A stretch of 64,000 nucleotides of DNA, from NCBI RefSeq assembly GCF_024323335.1, contig NC_066583.1, positions 408,964,031 through 409,028,030 of the forward strand, given 5' to 3'. Position numbers and translations under genes: made by a program. This DNA is from Lathyrus oleraceus (taxonomy: Eukaryota; Streptophyta; Magnoliopsida; Fabales; Fabaceae). This document shows, one piece after another, positions 10,375-20,553 of the stretch. Numbering within the stretch: the first letter of the stretch is position 1; every line of letters starts with the position of its first letter. Under the pieces are notes generated by a model that was not told where the DNA came from, made no database searches, and worked only from the letters and a program-made list of their open reading frames with translations.

Positions 10375-10382
10375 TATAAATA
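10375..10382 (+). promoter_or_regulatory. TATA box of the C LTR
   Basis: TATAAATA in GCCTATAAATACTACC. It is in the same LTR zone as CTATAAATAGAG of the A LTRs (about 1.5 kb from the LTR start), so it is probably the pol II promoter. Transcription should start about 30 bp downstream. Confidence 0.7.
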
Positions 10383-10596
10383 CTACCCTCTTGGCTCAGG
10401 ATTAAGGACCTCATGCCCATGCTTTGAACCTGGAATCCAAACCCTCACCATTAAAGGATAATCTTGAAGGTTTTCATTTGAAAATCGAGCTTCAAATCTC
10501 ATTCTGTTTTGAGATTTAAACTCCAAGAGTCCAAGCTTTTCTTTGATCCAATTCATCTCCTACAAGCTTATGAATCCAAGTCAAGGTCAATTGGAA

Positions 10597-12304
10597 TCAA
10601 GATCAAGCAATTTTGAAGCTCACTCGAAGGTGATTTTTCAGAATTTTCATCTCTTCGATTCTCTCTCAATTCTTCACTATTCTTTGTGATTTTTGGTTGG
10701 CTGAAATCCTAGCAATGTAGGCAACAAGGTTGAGTTTCTTTGAGGTTAAATCGAAGCAACTCAATTTATGATCCTCATAATTCAAATCCCTGTATCTTTT
10801 TATATCCTTAGAATTGGAGAAAATTGACGCCATATTCGAGCTCCTGAGTATTTTTCCTTTAAATCCATGTCTTTATTTTTCATTTCTATGGTGGCTTGTG
10901 GTGGACCAGTCCGGTGAGGTCCACCGGAGAAGAAGACCGGAGCCCTAGCTTCGGTGGCGCGTTGGCACCTTCCAAACCATCTGATCCTTTTAAAGTGTTT
11001 TAATCTTCGCCCTTGGTTCTGGTGACCATTGATGTGGCGCATTGACTCAAGTCTTTGGTGGAACGCGCGAGCTTGACCATCAGATCTACCACCTCAATTA
11101 ATGAGGGAGATCTGATGGCTCTTGTTTTTTTGTATTTTCTGAATTTCCATTTAATCCACTTATTTTATTTAATTCATAGAAATTTCATTTTTAACCTAAA
11201 AAATATGGGACTTTCACCAAAAATCTTTAAATATTTTTTATCTTTCATATTATGAATTAAAATTATTTTTTGGATTAATTTTGATATTTTTCATGAATTA
11301 AATATTTTTGTGCATATTTTTAATTGTTTAAAAATACTTTTGACTTTTCCAAAATCATGAAATTTTTTGTCTAAGGTCCTTTGACCTTGCTTGACCTAAG
11401 ATAAATAAATCTCTATGCCATTTATTTGGTGTTTTAAAGAGATTTTAAAGTCAAGGTCAAGCAATTTTGAAGCTCACTCGAAGGTGATTTTTCAGAATTT
11501 TCAACTCTTCGATTCTCTCTCAATTCTTCACTATTCTTTGTGATTTTTGGTTGGCTGAAATCCTAGCAATGTAGGCAACAAGATTGAGTTTCTTTGAGGT
11601 TAAATCGAAGCAACTCAGTTTATGATCCTCATAATTCAAATCCCTGTATCTTTTTATATTCTTAGAATTGGAGAAAATTGACGCCATATTCGAGCTCCTG
11701 AGTATTTTTCCTTTAAATCCATGTCTTTATTTTTCATTTCTATGGTGGTTTGTGGTGGACCAGTCCGGTGAGGTCCACCGGAGAAGAAGACCGGAGCCCT
11801 AGCTCCGGTGGCGCGTTGACACCTTCCAAACCATCTGATCCTTTTAAAATGTTTTAATCTTCGCCCTTGGTTCTGGTTACCATTGATGTGGCGCATTGAC
11901 TCAGGTCTTTGGTGGAACGCGCGAGCTTGACCATCAGATCTACCACATCAATTAATGAGGGAGATCTGATGGCTCTTGTTTTTTTGTATTTTCTGAATTT
12001 CCATTTAATCCACTTATTTTATTTAATTCATAGAAATTTCATTTTTAACCTAAAAAATATGGGACTTTCACCAAAAATCTTTAAATATTTTTTATCTTTC
12101 ATATTCTGAATTAAAATTATTTTTTGGATTAATTTTGATATTTTTCATGAATTAAATATTTTTGTGCATATTTTTAATTGTTTAAAAATACTTTTGACTT
12201 TTCCAAAATCATGAAATTTTTTGTCTAAGGTCCTTTGACCTTGCTTGACCTAAGATAAATAAATCTCTTGGCCATTTATTTGGTGTTTTAAAGAGATTTT
12301 AGGT
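10597..12304 (+). repeat. 854-bp direct tandem duplication within the LTR
   Basis: The segment 10597-11450 is repeated at 11451-12304 with a constant shift of 854 bp and only scattered base differences. Both copies start with TCAAGRTCAAGCAATTTTG and the first ends where the second begins. The duplicated block lies downstream of the TATA box, so it is in the transcribed part of the LTR. The A LTR has only one copy of the homologous block. Confidence 0.9.
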
Positions 12305-14124
12305 TTTGACCAAATTAAATTGTATTTTAATACATTTTTAATTTGATTTTTAATTGATTAAATGTGTAAAAACTATGTTGAGCCATTTTTATGGTCTTAT
12401 GATGTTTGACTATTTGTTTGGGCCTTGGTCAAGCTTGATTTGACTTTTGTTGGATTAAAACCATTGGATTTAGGGGATCGATGAAATGTACACTTCATCT
12501 CCCAAAATGAATGAATGATTTTAATTTGATAAAATTCCTCCCATGACCAATTTGTGTTTCTCTCATTCACCTCCCTCTTCATCTTCATCCGTATTATTTT
12601 CCATTCCCTCATTTGACCAATGAAATCTCTAATGTCTTAAGGCTAATTGGTTCATCAATGACCTTGTGTCAGATGAACCAATACAAGTATGACTGAGATA
12701 TGTCCATCCTTCTTGATCTTTTCTTTTAGTGTGTGGTATGTTTTAGGAGTTTAGTTCATTATACCAAATCTCTAACATGCATTAACACCTAAATTTTTAT
12801 TGCCCGACCTCAGATAGTTTTAACTTCTAAATAAGTCCAATTATGATTGCTTAACATAGAGCTAAATTTGACCCTAAAAGCATAGCAATCTAGTAAGTGA
12901 GATTGTAAGTCTCCCATCTTTCATGGTATTGTGTGGAAACTTGACCTTTTTTCCTTTCATGAGAGCTAGTGGCATACTTGTTGAATTGTCCAAGTTGAAG
13001 CCCTTCTCATGGGGGATGTCTTAGTTTAAGGATCCATGCTTGTGAATGGATGGTTGAGTGTTCTCCAAAGAATGACTTAATCAATTAAAAAACACCACTA
13101 ACACTTGACTAACCTTTGACTAACTCTTGTTAATATTGCTTTACTTTCAAGTCATTTACTTTATGTAATTTAAATTTCAGTCATTTATCATTCATTACCA
13201 TTTACATTTCATTTAACTTGTTTATGTTTATGCCATTTTCACTTTGCTCATTTGAGCCATATCTTATGATTGTATATATTGTTTGTGCATTTTGATTTTG
13301 TTTGTGGTCTTAGGACCTTAAAGCACTTAATAAACAACAAAAACCCTAAAAAATATTTGATGGACTGTTGATCTTGATCTGAACACTTGGACATAGGATT
13401 AGGCAACATTCCCTGTGAAAAAAAGGACTTGGCTAATGCTAACATTCTGAGACCAAGTTATTGTGAACCAAGCCTTCATCTGATGCAAGCCTTGGACTCT
13501 GTTTAAATTCATCTGTTACTTTGTCTTAGTTCTAGTTGTTATTTTGATCTTGTGTCTGATGCTTTATTCTGAGTTGATCAAGGAATATTTCATCTGATAC
13601 ATGAGAAGACAAAGAAGACTGCTAGTTATGGGATTTGCTTGCTTGGATGTGGATATCTTTATTTGATGCCTTAATCTTCATGATATCTGGATATTGGTAG
13701 TTGCTTGTTGATTCTTGCTTGATCAAAGTCCAAAGGAAAAGTGGTTTTTCTATATGACATTCTTGTCTGTTGGATTGCATCCCATTGGTCAGATCTTTTC
13801 AACTCTTAACTTTTAATTTTATGCTTAGGGTAGCCTCTTCATCTTCTCCCACTTCTTAAATTTCAAAATCTTTCCCCCTTTTCAAAAACTTTCTTTTCTT
13901 GTGATTTCAAACTTAGACCTTACTTCAAATAAAAACTTTGGCCTTATGCCAATGGATTTTCAAACTTTTTCTTAAATCAAATTTGTAAATAAACTTAATC
14001 ATATTGACTCCAATTTTCAAAAGACAAAAAAAACTAACAACTTCATTCAAATTTTTAGCCCTTTGTTCCCTTTTCATTTAAAATTTTGTTAAAAGCAATT
14101 CATCAAATTTATAATTGTTACCAC

Positions 14125-14167
14125 GAACTATGAGGTTTTGATCCCTCATTTTTATGTTGGTACGTTG
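14125..14167 (+). other. Degenerate copy of the conserved LTR stem-loop
   Basis: GAACTATGAGGTTTTGATCC...GGTACGTTGGC is homologous to the stem-loop at 34305-34350 in the A LTR. The outer stem (CTATG/CGTTG) has a mismatch and the inner stem is reduced to CAT/ATG, so the fold is decayed in this old copy. Confidence 0.5.
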
Positions 14168-14528
14168 GCACAAGTCCGAAGGTCTTGTCAAACATAACAA
14201 TATAATTAATGAATTATTTTCTCATCCCCACACTCTGTTTTGATCAAACATCATTTATACCAAAAACACATACACACATAAAAAGGGCTCCCTAGGAGTA
14301 CCTAGGACACTTTGGGTGCTAACACCTTCTCTCTGTGTAACCAACCCCCTTACCTGTAATCTCTGGAATTTTATTAGTTTTAATTTGAATACTTATTATC
14401 TTTGGGTTTTGTTCGTACTTTTCCTTTTTCCTTTGGAAACAATAAAAGCGCGGTGGCGACTCTGGTTTTATTAACGTTAAGCTTATCCATAGCTTAATGG
14501 TCATGAATTTATCACTACAAAAATTAAG

Positions 14529-14546
14529 TGGCGACTCTATTGGGGA
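14529..14546 (+). other. Primer binding site, Ogre tRNA-Arg type
   Basis: TGGCGACTCTATTGGGGA nine bases after the LTR end. It differs from TGGCGACTCTGCTGGGGA of elements A and B at two positions. Ogre elements are known to use an Arg tRNA primer. A partial copy, TGGCGACTCTGG, lies at 14454-14465 inside the LTR. Confidence 0.85.
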
Positions 14547-15400
14547 GTAGTTCTCAGTGGGTTTAGCCTACTTTTTTATGTGTATATATTTGTATATTTG
14601 ATGTTTGTATATTTGCTTGTATGATATAATTTGTTTGTTGTGCTTGGTGATCTCTGAGTGGTGAGATAAATTCTAACCCGAACTTGAGTGCAATTAAGAT
14701 AGGAGGATGGTATAGTCATGTTTAACTTGTGTAGAGTAGTCCTTAACAAGTTGGCTTGATACCTATCTACTCAGTGGAGACCCTTTTGGAGTTACTGATG
14801 TCACACAAGTGATTTGTGGTTAGGCATTACTTTCTCTGTTTTGGGGTCTAAGAAGCTAAGGACCATAGAACATTTAACCCAACTTGGCCTATTTAGGACT
14901 TAGTACGGAGACTATTCAGGTGTAGACCTGATAACAGTTGTTACGCGATACTACACTCAGACGAGTTTCTCTTGAGACTATTATGGGTTAATGAGTCAGT
15001 CATCCTAACCTATAATATCCGATAGATGGGATTAAGACTCTGGGAACTTTTTAGAACATGATCTATAGGTTTTTATCCTTACTACACTCCTTTGGGATGG
15101 TTCTTAACCTGACTCCATGCTCGTGACTCACAATAAACCCTTTGATTCTTGGTTGATCCGATTAAGTCTCATTAGTATCAATGGAACTTGGGTGTTGATA
15201 AGGTGAAAACCATAATCCACCAAAATGGATGGTTGATCTTGATGATGACTTGATCCACCCCTTAACCTTTATTTGTGTTTTCCTTGTGTGTGATCCCTTG
15301 TTTGTGGTTGTTGCATTCATGCATACATGCGCATCATAACATTCACCATAGAAAATAAAATTCAAGGAACTAAGGTTTTATTTGCAAATATTTTTAGATC
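14547..15400 (+). other. Untranslated leader of element C
   Basis: No ORF. It aligns with the leaders of A (34728-35616) and B (52148-53038) through blocks such as TGCTTGGTGATCT, CCATAATCCACCAAAATGGATG and TTGCATTCATGCAT. Packaging signals would be expected here, but nothing specific is visible. Confidence 0.6.
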
Positions 15401-16864
15401 ATGGATTATGGATGAAGGAACACTAACAAGTACGGTTTTAGATGTCCTGACTTGAAAGAGCTAAGGAAGTTGTCATCCTTTGTATTAGATCCCTTAGACT
15501 TCAAGAAACGTCATGAGAAGCTTTTGTCTGTGTTATCTGCTGATGTGGTTGAAGAACTTCTGAGTGTTTTGGTTCAGTTCTATGATCCTCTCTACCGGTG
15601 CTTCACTTTATCTGATTATCAGCTTATGCCCATGTTAGAGGAGTATGCTCATATCTTGGGTATGTACGTATCTGACTAGGTACCCTTTAGTGGGTTGGAG
15701 GAGATTCCCAGATCTCGTATCATAGTTGAAGCTCTTCATTTGAAGAAATCTGAGATTGATGCTCATTTGGTGAAGAAAGGGGGTATTCTTGGGTTGACTT
15801 CTGAGTTCCTCATTGGAAAAGCTATTATCTTTTCTCAAGCCGGTAGTATGGATGCTTTTGAAGCCATCTTTGTATTGCTCATCTATGGTTTAGCTTTGTT
15901 CCCTAACATTGACGGTTTTGTTGATGTTAACGCCATTAGAATCTTCTTGAGTGGGAATCTTGTTCTTACTCTTTTGGGTGACATATATTTCTCTTTGTAT
16001 TTGAGGAATTCTAAAGGTGGTGGAACTATTGTTTATTGTGTGCCTCTTTTGTACAAGTGGTTTATTCCACACTTGCCTCAGACACCCGCTTTCTTAGAGA
16101 ACAAACAATGTCTACGGTGGTCTCAGAGACTCATGTCCCTCACTAATGATGACATTGTTTGGTATGATTCTGCATTGAATAGTATGGATATTATTGACAT
16201 TTGTGGTGAATTCTCTAATGTGCCTCTCATTGGTACATAAGGAGGAATCAACTACAACCCTGCTTTGGCCCGTCGTCAAATTGGGTTCCCCTTGAGAGAT
16301 AAACCTAATAACACTTAGTTAGAAGGTATTTTCTATCAAGAGGGTAAAGATCCCCTACATTTGAAGTAAAGGATGATACATGCTTAGCATAATGTGCATA
16401 GGAAAGGAAGATCCGAGCTTGGTCCATACAACTGTGTAACTTTGGAAGCTTACACTATTTGGGTGAAAAAGAGAGCTTTGGAGTTGAAGATGTCGTACGC
16501 TTGTGAAAGACCCATGTCTTTGGTTGTGGCTAAGCCAACAACTCTCCCTAACCAAGATGTAGAGGAGTTGGAAGATGCACTCACCAAGATGAAGCAAGAG
16601 AAAGATATGTGGGAATAGCGGTTCCATGCTTTGAGCCAAAAGCATGAGGAGTTACAGCTTGAGTCGAAAGACAAATATGCGCTTATTGAGATTCTTGAAG
16701 ACCGAGCAGTGAAAAGATAGAGAGAGCCAAAGGGTTTATCTTCCTCTAGTATGCCTCAACCTTCCGGTGCTTGGAAGAAGATTGTTGGTCAGCTTGTCCT
16801 TGAGAAGGCTCAGATGTAGACATCTTTTGAGTCTGATACCGTTGCTAAGGGATCCTTAGGATGA
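15401..16864 (+). pseudogene. Ogre ORF1 (DUF7745-like), broken
   Basis: ORF1 lies upstream of gag in Ogre elements; its role is unknown. The frame begins at ATG 15401, has a TGA four codons later, and stays in one frame to about 16864 with further stops near 15677, 16238, 16317, 16616 and 16720. Recognisable blocks are VQFYDPLYRCFTL, a GLTSEFLIGKA region, AIFVLLIYGLALFPNIDGFV, PLLYKWFIPHLPQT, CGEFSNVPLIGT and FYQEGKDP. The last third is charged and probably coiled-coil. All blocks recur in A and B. There is no frameshift, only nonsense changes, so decay is mainly by point mutation. Confidence 0.78.
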
Positions 16865-17175
16865 TCAGTTTCCTTTTCTCTTGTATTTGTATTTTGGTTT
16901 CTGAAATTGTACTCAGTGTAAGCCTTCCAAATTTTATGAATAAAAAGAGATTTTTATAGTCAATCAAATTGTTACTATTGTTATTATTTAAATATGTATA
17001 TTTTCAAATAGGATTTCATATGTTCATTGAAATTAAAAACAAAACAAAAATATTGCATTTCATGCATCATTTGCATTATAGGTTTTCTTCCTCCAGATGT
17101 CTTATCGGTTATTCTTCTGTGCTTCAGCCAAGCTGACTCACTGATATAACACTCAAGCTAATCAACCAAGGATAA

Positions 17176-18256
17176 TGTAACATCTAGAGCAAGAGAATAG
17201 AGAGCTGAAGGACAAAATTTCCAGGTTAACATCATTGATGGAATCTTTCATTGCTGCGCAGAATCAATATTCACCAACTCCTGCAACTCCTCCCCAGAGG
17301 ACTGTTATTTCTAAGGTTGCTACCTCAACCGTTCATGTTGCTACCATCCAATCCAGTCCTTCTATGCCGGCTTGATTCCCTTGGGGAATGCCATCCAATT
17401 TTATGCTTGAAGGGTATGCACCCACTTTTGTTTATATACCGACATCTAGCTCGATCATGTTAGTGACTTGTTTGGGAAAAGTGTTGTTGAGCTCTGCCTG
17501 GTCCCTAATGTGAAAATCCCGATGAAGTTCAAAGTCCCTGTCTTTGAAAAGTATAAAAGGAACACTAGTCCGCTAAGCCACCTTATGATGTATGCCATAA
17601 AAATGTCTACTCAAACTGATAATGATCAGTTGCTGATTCACTATTTCTAAGACAATTTAACTGGTACCGCTTTGAGATGGTATATGGGCTTAGACAGTGC
17701 AAGCATCGTACTTTCAATGACTTAGGTGAGGCCTTTGTTAAGCAGTATAAGTACAACATGGATATGGCACCCGTAAAGACCATCTGAGGTCTATGTCTCA
17801 GAAAGATAAAGAGACGTTCAAAGAGTATGCCCAGAGATGGAAGGAGTTGGCTGCCCAGATAAGTCCACCATTGGAATAGAAAGAGATGATGAAGATCTTC
17901 CTGAAGATGTTGAGTTCATTTTACTACGAACGTATGATCGGAAGTGCCCCCAATGACTTTACCGAAATGGTAAATATGGGGATGAAGCTAGAGGAAGGAG
18001 TTTGTGAAGGACGTCTGTCTAAAGAAGAAGCATTGTCTAGAAGGAAATATGGTGGGAGTTTCTCTAAAAGGAAGGAGGGAGAAACTAATTCAGTGTCAGT
18101 AGGGAGGAAGAGGAGGCCTCAGGTCAGAAAGAGTTCTCAACCTTGTCAACATCAACATCAAGTTTCAACAGTGATTACTGTATTTTCCAACAATTCCAAC
18201 AATCAATCAGTTACGATTCAACAATAACAACATCAACAAACACTGCAACAAAGAAC

Positions 18257-18287
<31 letters not shown>

Positions 18288-19196
18288 AACCAGCAAGGCT
18301 TTGAGAGGAAGAAGTTATCCTTTGACCTTATTCCTATGTCGTATGCAGAATTGTACCCATCCTTGATTCTCAAGAACCTCATTCAACCCAGAAATCCTCC
18401 ACAAATTCCTGAGCCACTTCCGTGGTGGTTCAAACCTAAACTTCGATGTGCTTTTCACCAGGGAGCCCCTAACCACGACATAGAAAACTGCTATCTGTTG
18501 AAGTATGAAGTGAAAAAGCTTGTGAAGAGTGGGATGGTGTCCTTTGAGGATAGAGCGTATAATATGAAATCTAATCCGTTGCCTGCTCATGGTAATGATT
18601 CTGTCAATATGGTAGATAGTTGTCCTGGTGAGTACAAGATTTATGATGTTCGCGATATCAGAAAATCTTTGATGGAAATTCATAAAGATATCTGTTTAGT
18701 CAGTGACTGTGAGCATGACCATGATGGTTGTGTGATATGCAGTGTGAACCCTCATGGATATGTTATTGTCAAGAGGTATATTCAGAGGTTAATGGATGAA
18801 GGACTTATTCAATTTTTCCAGTCAAGATATATAGATGATGTGAATGTAATCATGCCTATGTTCAAGACCCTTGAGCGGGTAGTTATCCAGTTTTATAGCA
18901 ACAACAACAATAATGTCAACAAATCGGTATCACCGTTGGTTATACGGTTAGCGGGCCCTATTCTGTATACATCCGATAAAGTTGTGCCTTATCAATACAA
19001 TGCCACAATGATAGAAAATGGGCAAGAGGTTCCTCTGCCAGTTGCAAACTCTATGGTGAATATTGCTGATATTGTAAAGGTGACCCGTAGTGGTCGTGTG
19101 TTTGGTTCGATTTTTTCGAAAGAGGTGGAAGATATTGTAGCAAGCAAGAAGGCAGAGATTCCAGTAGCGAATCCAGTTAGTACTTCAGTGTGTTAG
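17176..19196 (+). pseudogene. Ogre gag, broken
   Basis: Gag forms the particle and binds element RNA. The start ATG (17176) matches A's gag start but is followed directly by TAA. Blocks in order: an N-terminal coiled coil (LEQENRELK-like), a Pro/Thr-rich linker, the gag core (VPNVKIPMKFKVPVFEKYK, KMSTQTDNDQLLIHYF, MLSSFYYERMIGSAP), a basic Arg/Lys segment, an Asn run from (CAA)10, and a nucleic-acid-binding knuckle CAFHQGAPNHDIENC near 18450 with spacing C-X2-H-X5-H-X4-C. The core has several stops and frameshifts between 17360 and 17890; the C-terminal half (18336-19196) is open for 286 codons. Confidence 0.8.
18257..18286 (+). repeat. (CAA)10 microsatellite in gag
   Basis: Ten CAA units, read as poly-Asn in the gag frame. 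A and B have a Gln/Asn/His-rich linker at the same place, so the array grew from a biased coding linker. Confidence 0.85.
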
Positions 19197-20295
19197 TTTG
19201 GTGAATCCAGCAAACTGAAGGCTAATAATGATGATGAAGTTTTGAAATTGATCAAAAGAAGCGAGTTCAATGTTGTAGAACAACTGCTCCAGACTCCGTC
19301 AAAGATCTCCGTGCTATCACTATTAATGAACTTTGAGGCACATAGGGAGGCATTGCAGAAAGTGCCTGAGAAGGCTTATGTGGAGTATGATGTGACTGTG
19401 GATCAGTTTGACCATATTGTTGCCAATATTACTTCTTGCGGTAACATGAGCTTTTGTGATGAGGAGCTTCCTGAGGAAGGCAGAAATCATAATTTGGCAT
19501 TGCATATTTCGATGAATTGCAAGGAGGACGCTATGTCCAATGTGTTGATTGATACTGGGTCATCACTGAATGTGCTTCCAAAATCAATTATGTCAAGAAT
19601 TTCTTATCAAGGTGCCCCAATGAGATACAATGGCGTAATTGTTAAAGCGTTCGCGGTTCTCGTAAAACTGTCATTGGTGAAGTGGACCTTCCAGTGAAGA
19701 TAGGTCCAAGTGATTTCCAGATTACTTTCCAGGTAATGGATATCCACCAGACCTACAGTTTTCTATTGGGAAGGCCATGGATTCATGAAGCAGGAGCTGT
19801 GACGTCTACGCTACACCAAAAGCTAAAATTTGTGAAGAACGACAAGCTTGTCGTTGTTGGTGGAGAGAGGGCATTATTGGTAAGCCATTTGTCATATTTT
19901 TCATATGTTGAAGCTGAGGAGGAGGTTAGGACGCCGTTCCAAGCCTTGTCTATTGCTGAAGAGAAGAAAACTGGGGCATCCATGTCTTCTTTAAAAGATG
20001 CACAAAAGGCTATTGAGGTTGGCAACATTGATCAGTGGAGCCGTATGATAAAGATTGATGAGAACAAGAATAGGGCTGGATTATGATTTCAACCAGGGCC
20101 GTTCAACGTAAGAACTGAAGGTATGCAACCAAGTTTTCGTAGTGGAGGGTTCATTCATGGGAATGATCAACACTCAGCTGCTGTGATCGAAGATAGTAAT
20201 GATGAAGATGAAGCTTACGCCAACTTTGTGACGCATGGCCAGACTTGCAACAATTGGGTTGCTGTTGATGTTCCTACTATTTTTCATCGCTCTAA
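19197..20295 (+). pseudogene. Ogre aspartic protease region (first exon of gag-pro-pol), broken
   Basis: It follows gag in the same frame after a TAG at 19194-19196. The protease active site LIDTGSSLNVLPKS has its catalytic Asp codon at 19551-19553. A one-base loss near 19655 shifts the frame; the rest (VKIGPSDFQITFQVMDI, LLGRPWIHEAGAVTS) reads from 19682. A TGA at 20084 interrupts the tail. The exon ends at AA|GTAATT (20296), where a conserved intron starts. In A and B the stretch before the protease has two stops where C is open. Confidence 0.82.
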
Positions 20296-20553
20296 GTAAT
20301 TTGTTTTTCATTTTAAGAAAAAAATCCTTCTCCTATGCCTAAAAAAGAAGTGAACATTATTGGGCATTTATATTATTATTATCATCAATAAAATACAATT
20401 TTATTCATCTATATCTATGATGTTTTATTTTCACTTTTTGCTTTTTTTGAAAATGGTAATCACAAAAAACATAAATAAATAATAATCTTCCATCTGCATG
20501 ATATTTGATTGCACTTCATTTCTCTAAAATCAAAATATCAAATCATTATGCAG
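20296..20553 (+). other. Conserved intron between protease and RT (258 nt)
   Basis: It begins GTAATT and ends TTATGCAG. Joining 20295 to 20554 restores the reading frame into the RT region, and the same is true at the homologous sites in A and B. The intron is T-rich and contains stops in all forward frames. A spliced intron at this place is an established feature of Ogre elements. Confidence 0.8.

Larger units (their letters stand above)
8862..14519 (+). repeat. Tat/Ogre 5' LTR of element C
   Basis: The start TATAACACCCCAATTTTG aligns with TGTAAGACCCTAATTTTG of the Ogre A LTR, so the terminal TG has decayed to TA. The end is ACTACA, nine bases before the PBS. Conserved LTR landmarks are a TATA box (10375), a GAACTATGAGG stem-loop segment (14125), AAAGGGCTCCCTAGGAGTACC (14281) and a CGGTGGCGACTC block (14452). 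It is longer than the A LTR mainly because of an 854-bp tandem duplication. ORFs inside are chance. Confidence 0.85.

Noticed and set aside
9374..14504. Several 60-80 codon ORFs in the C LTR, some present twice
   Set aside because: LTR sequence; duplicates follow the 854-bp tandem duplication, and none has a recognisable domain.
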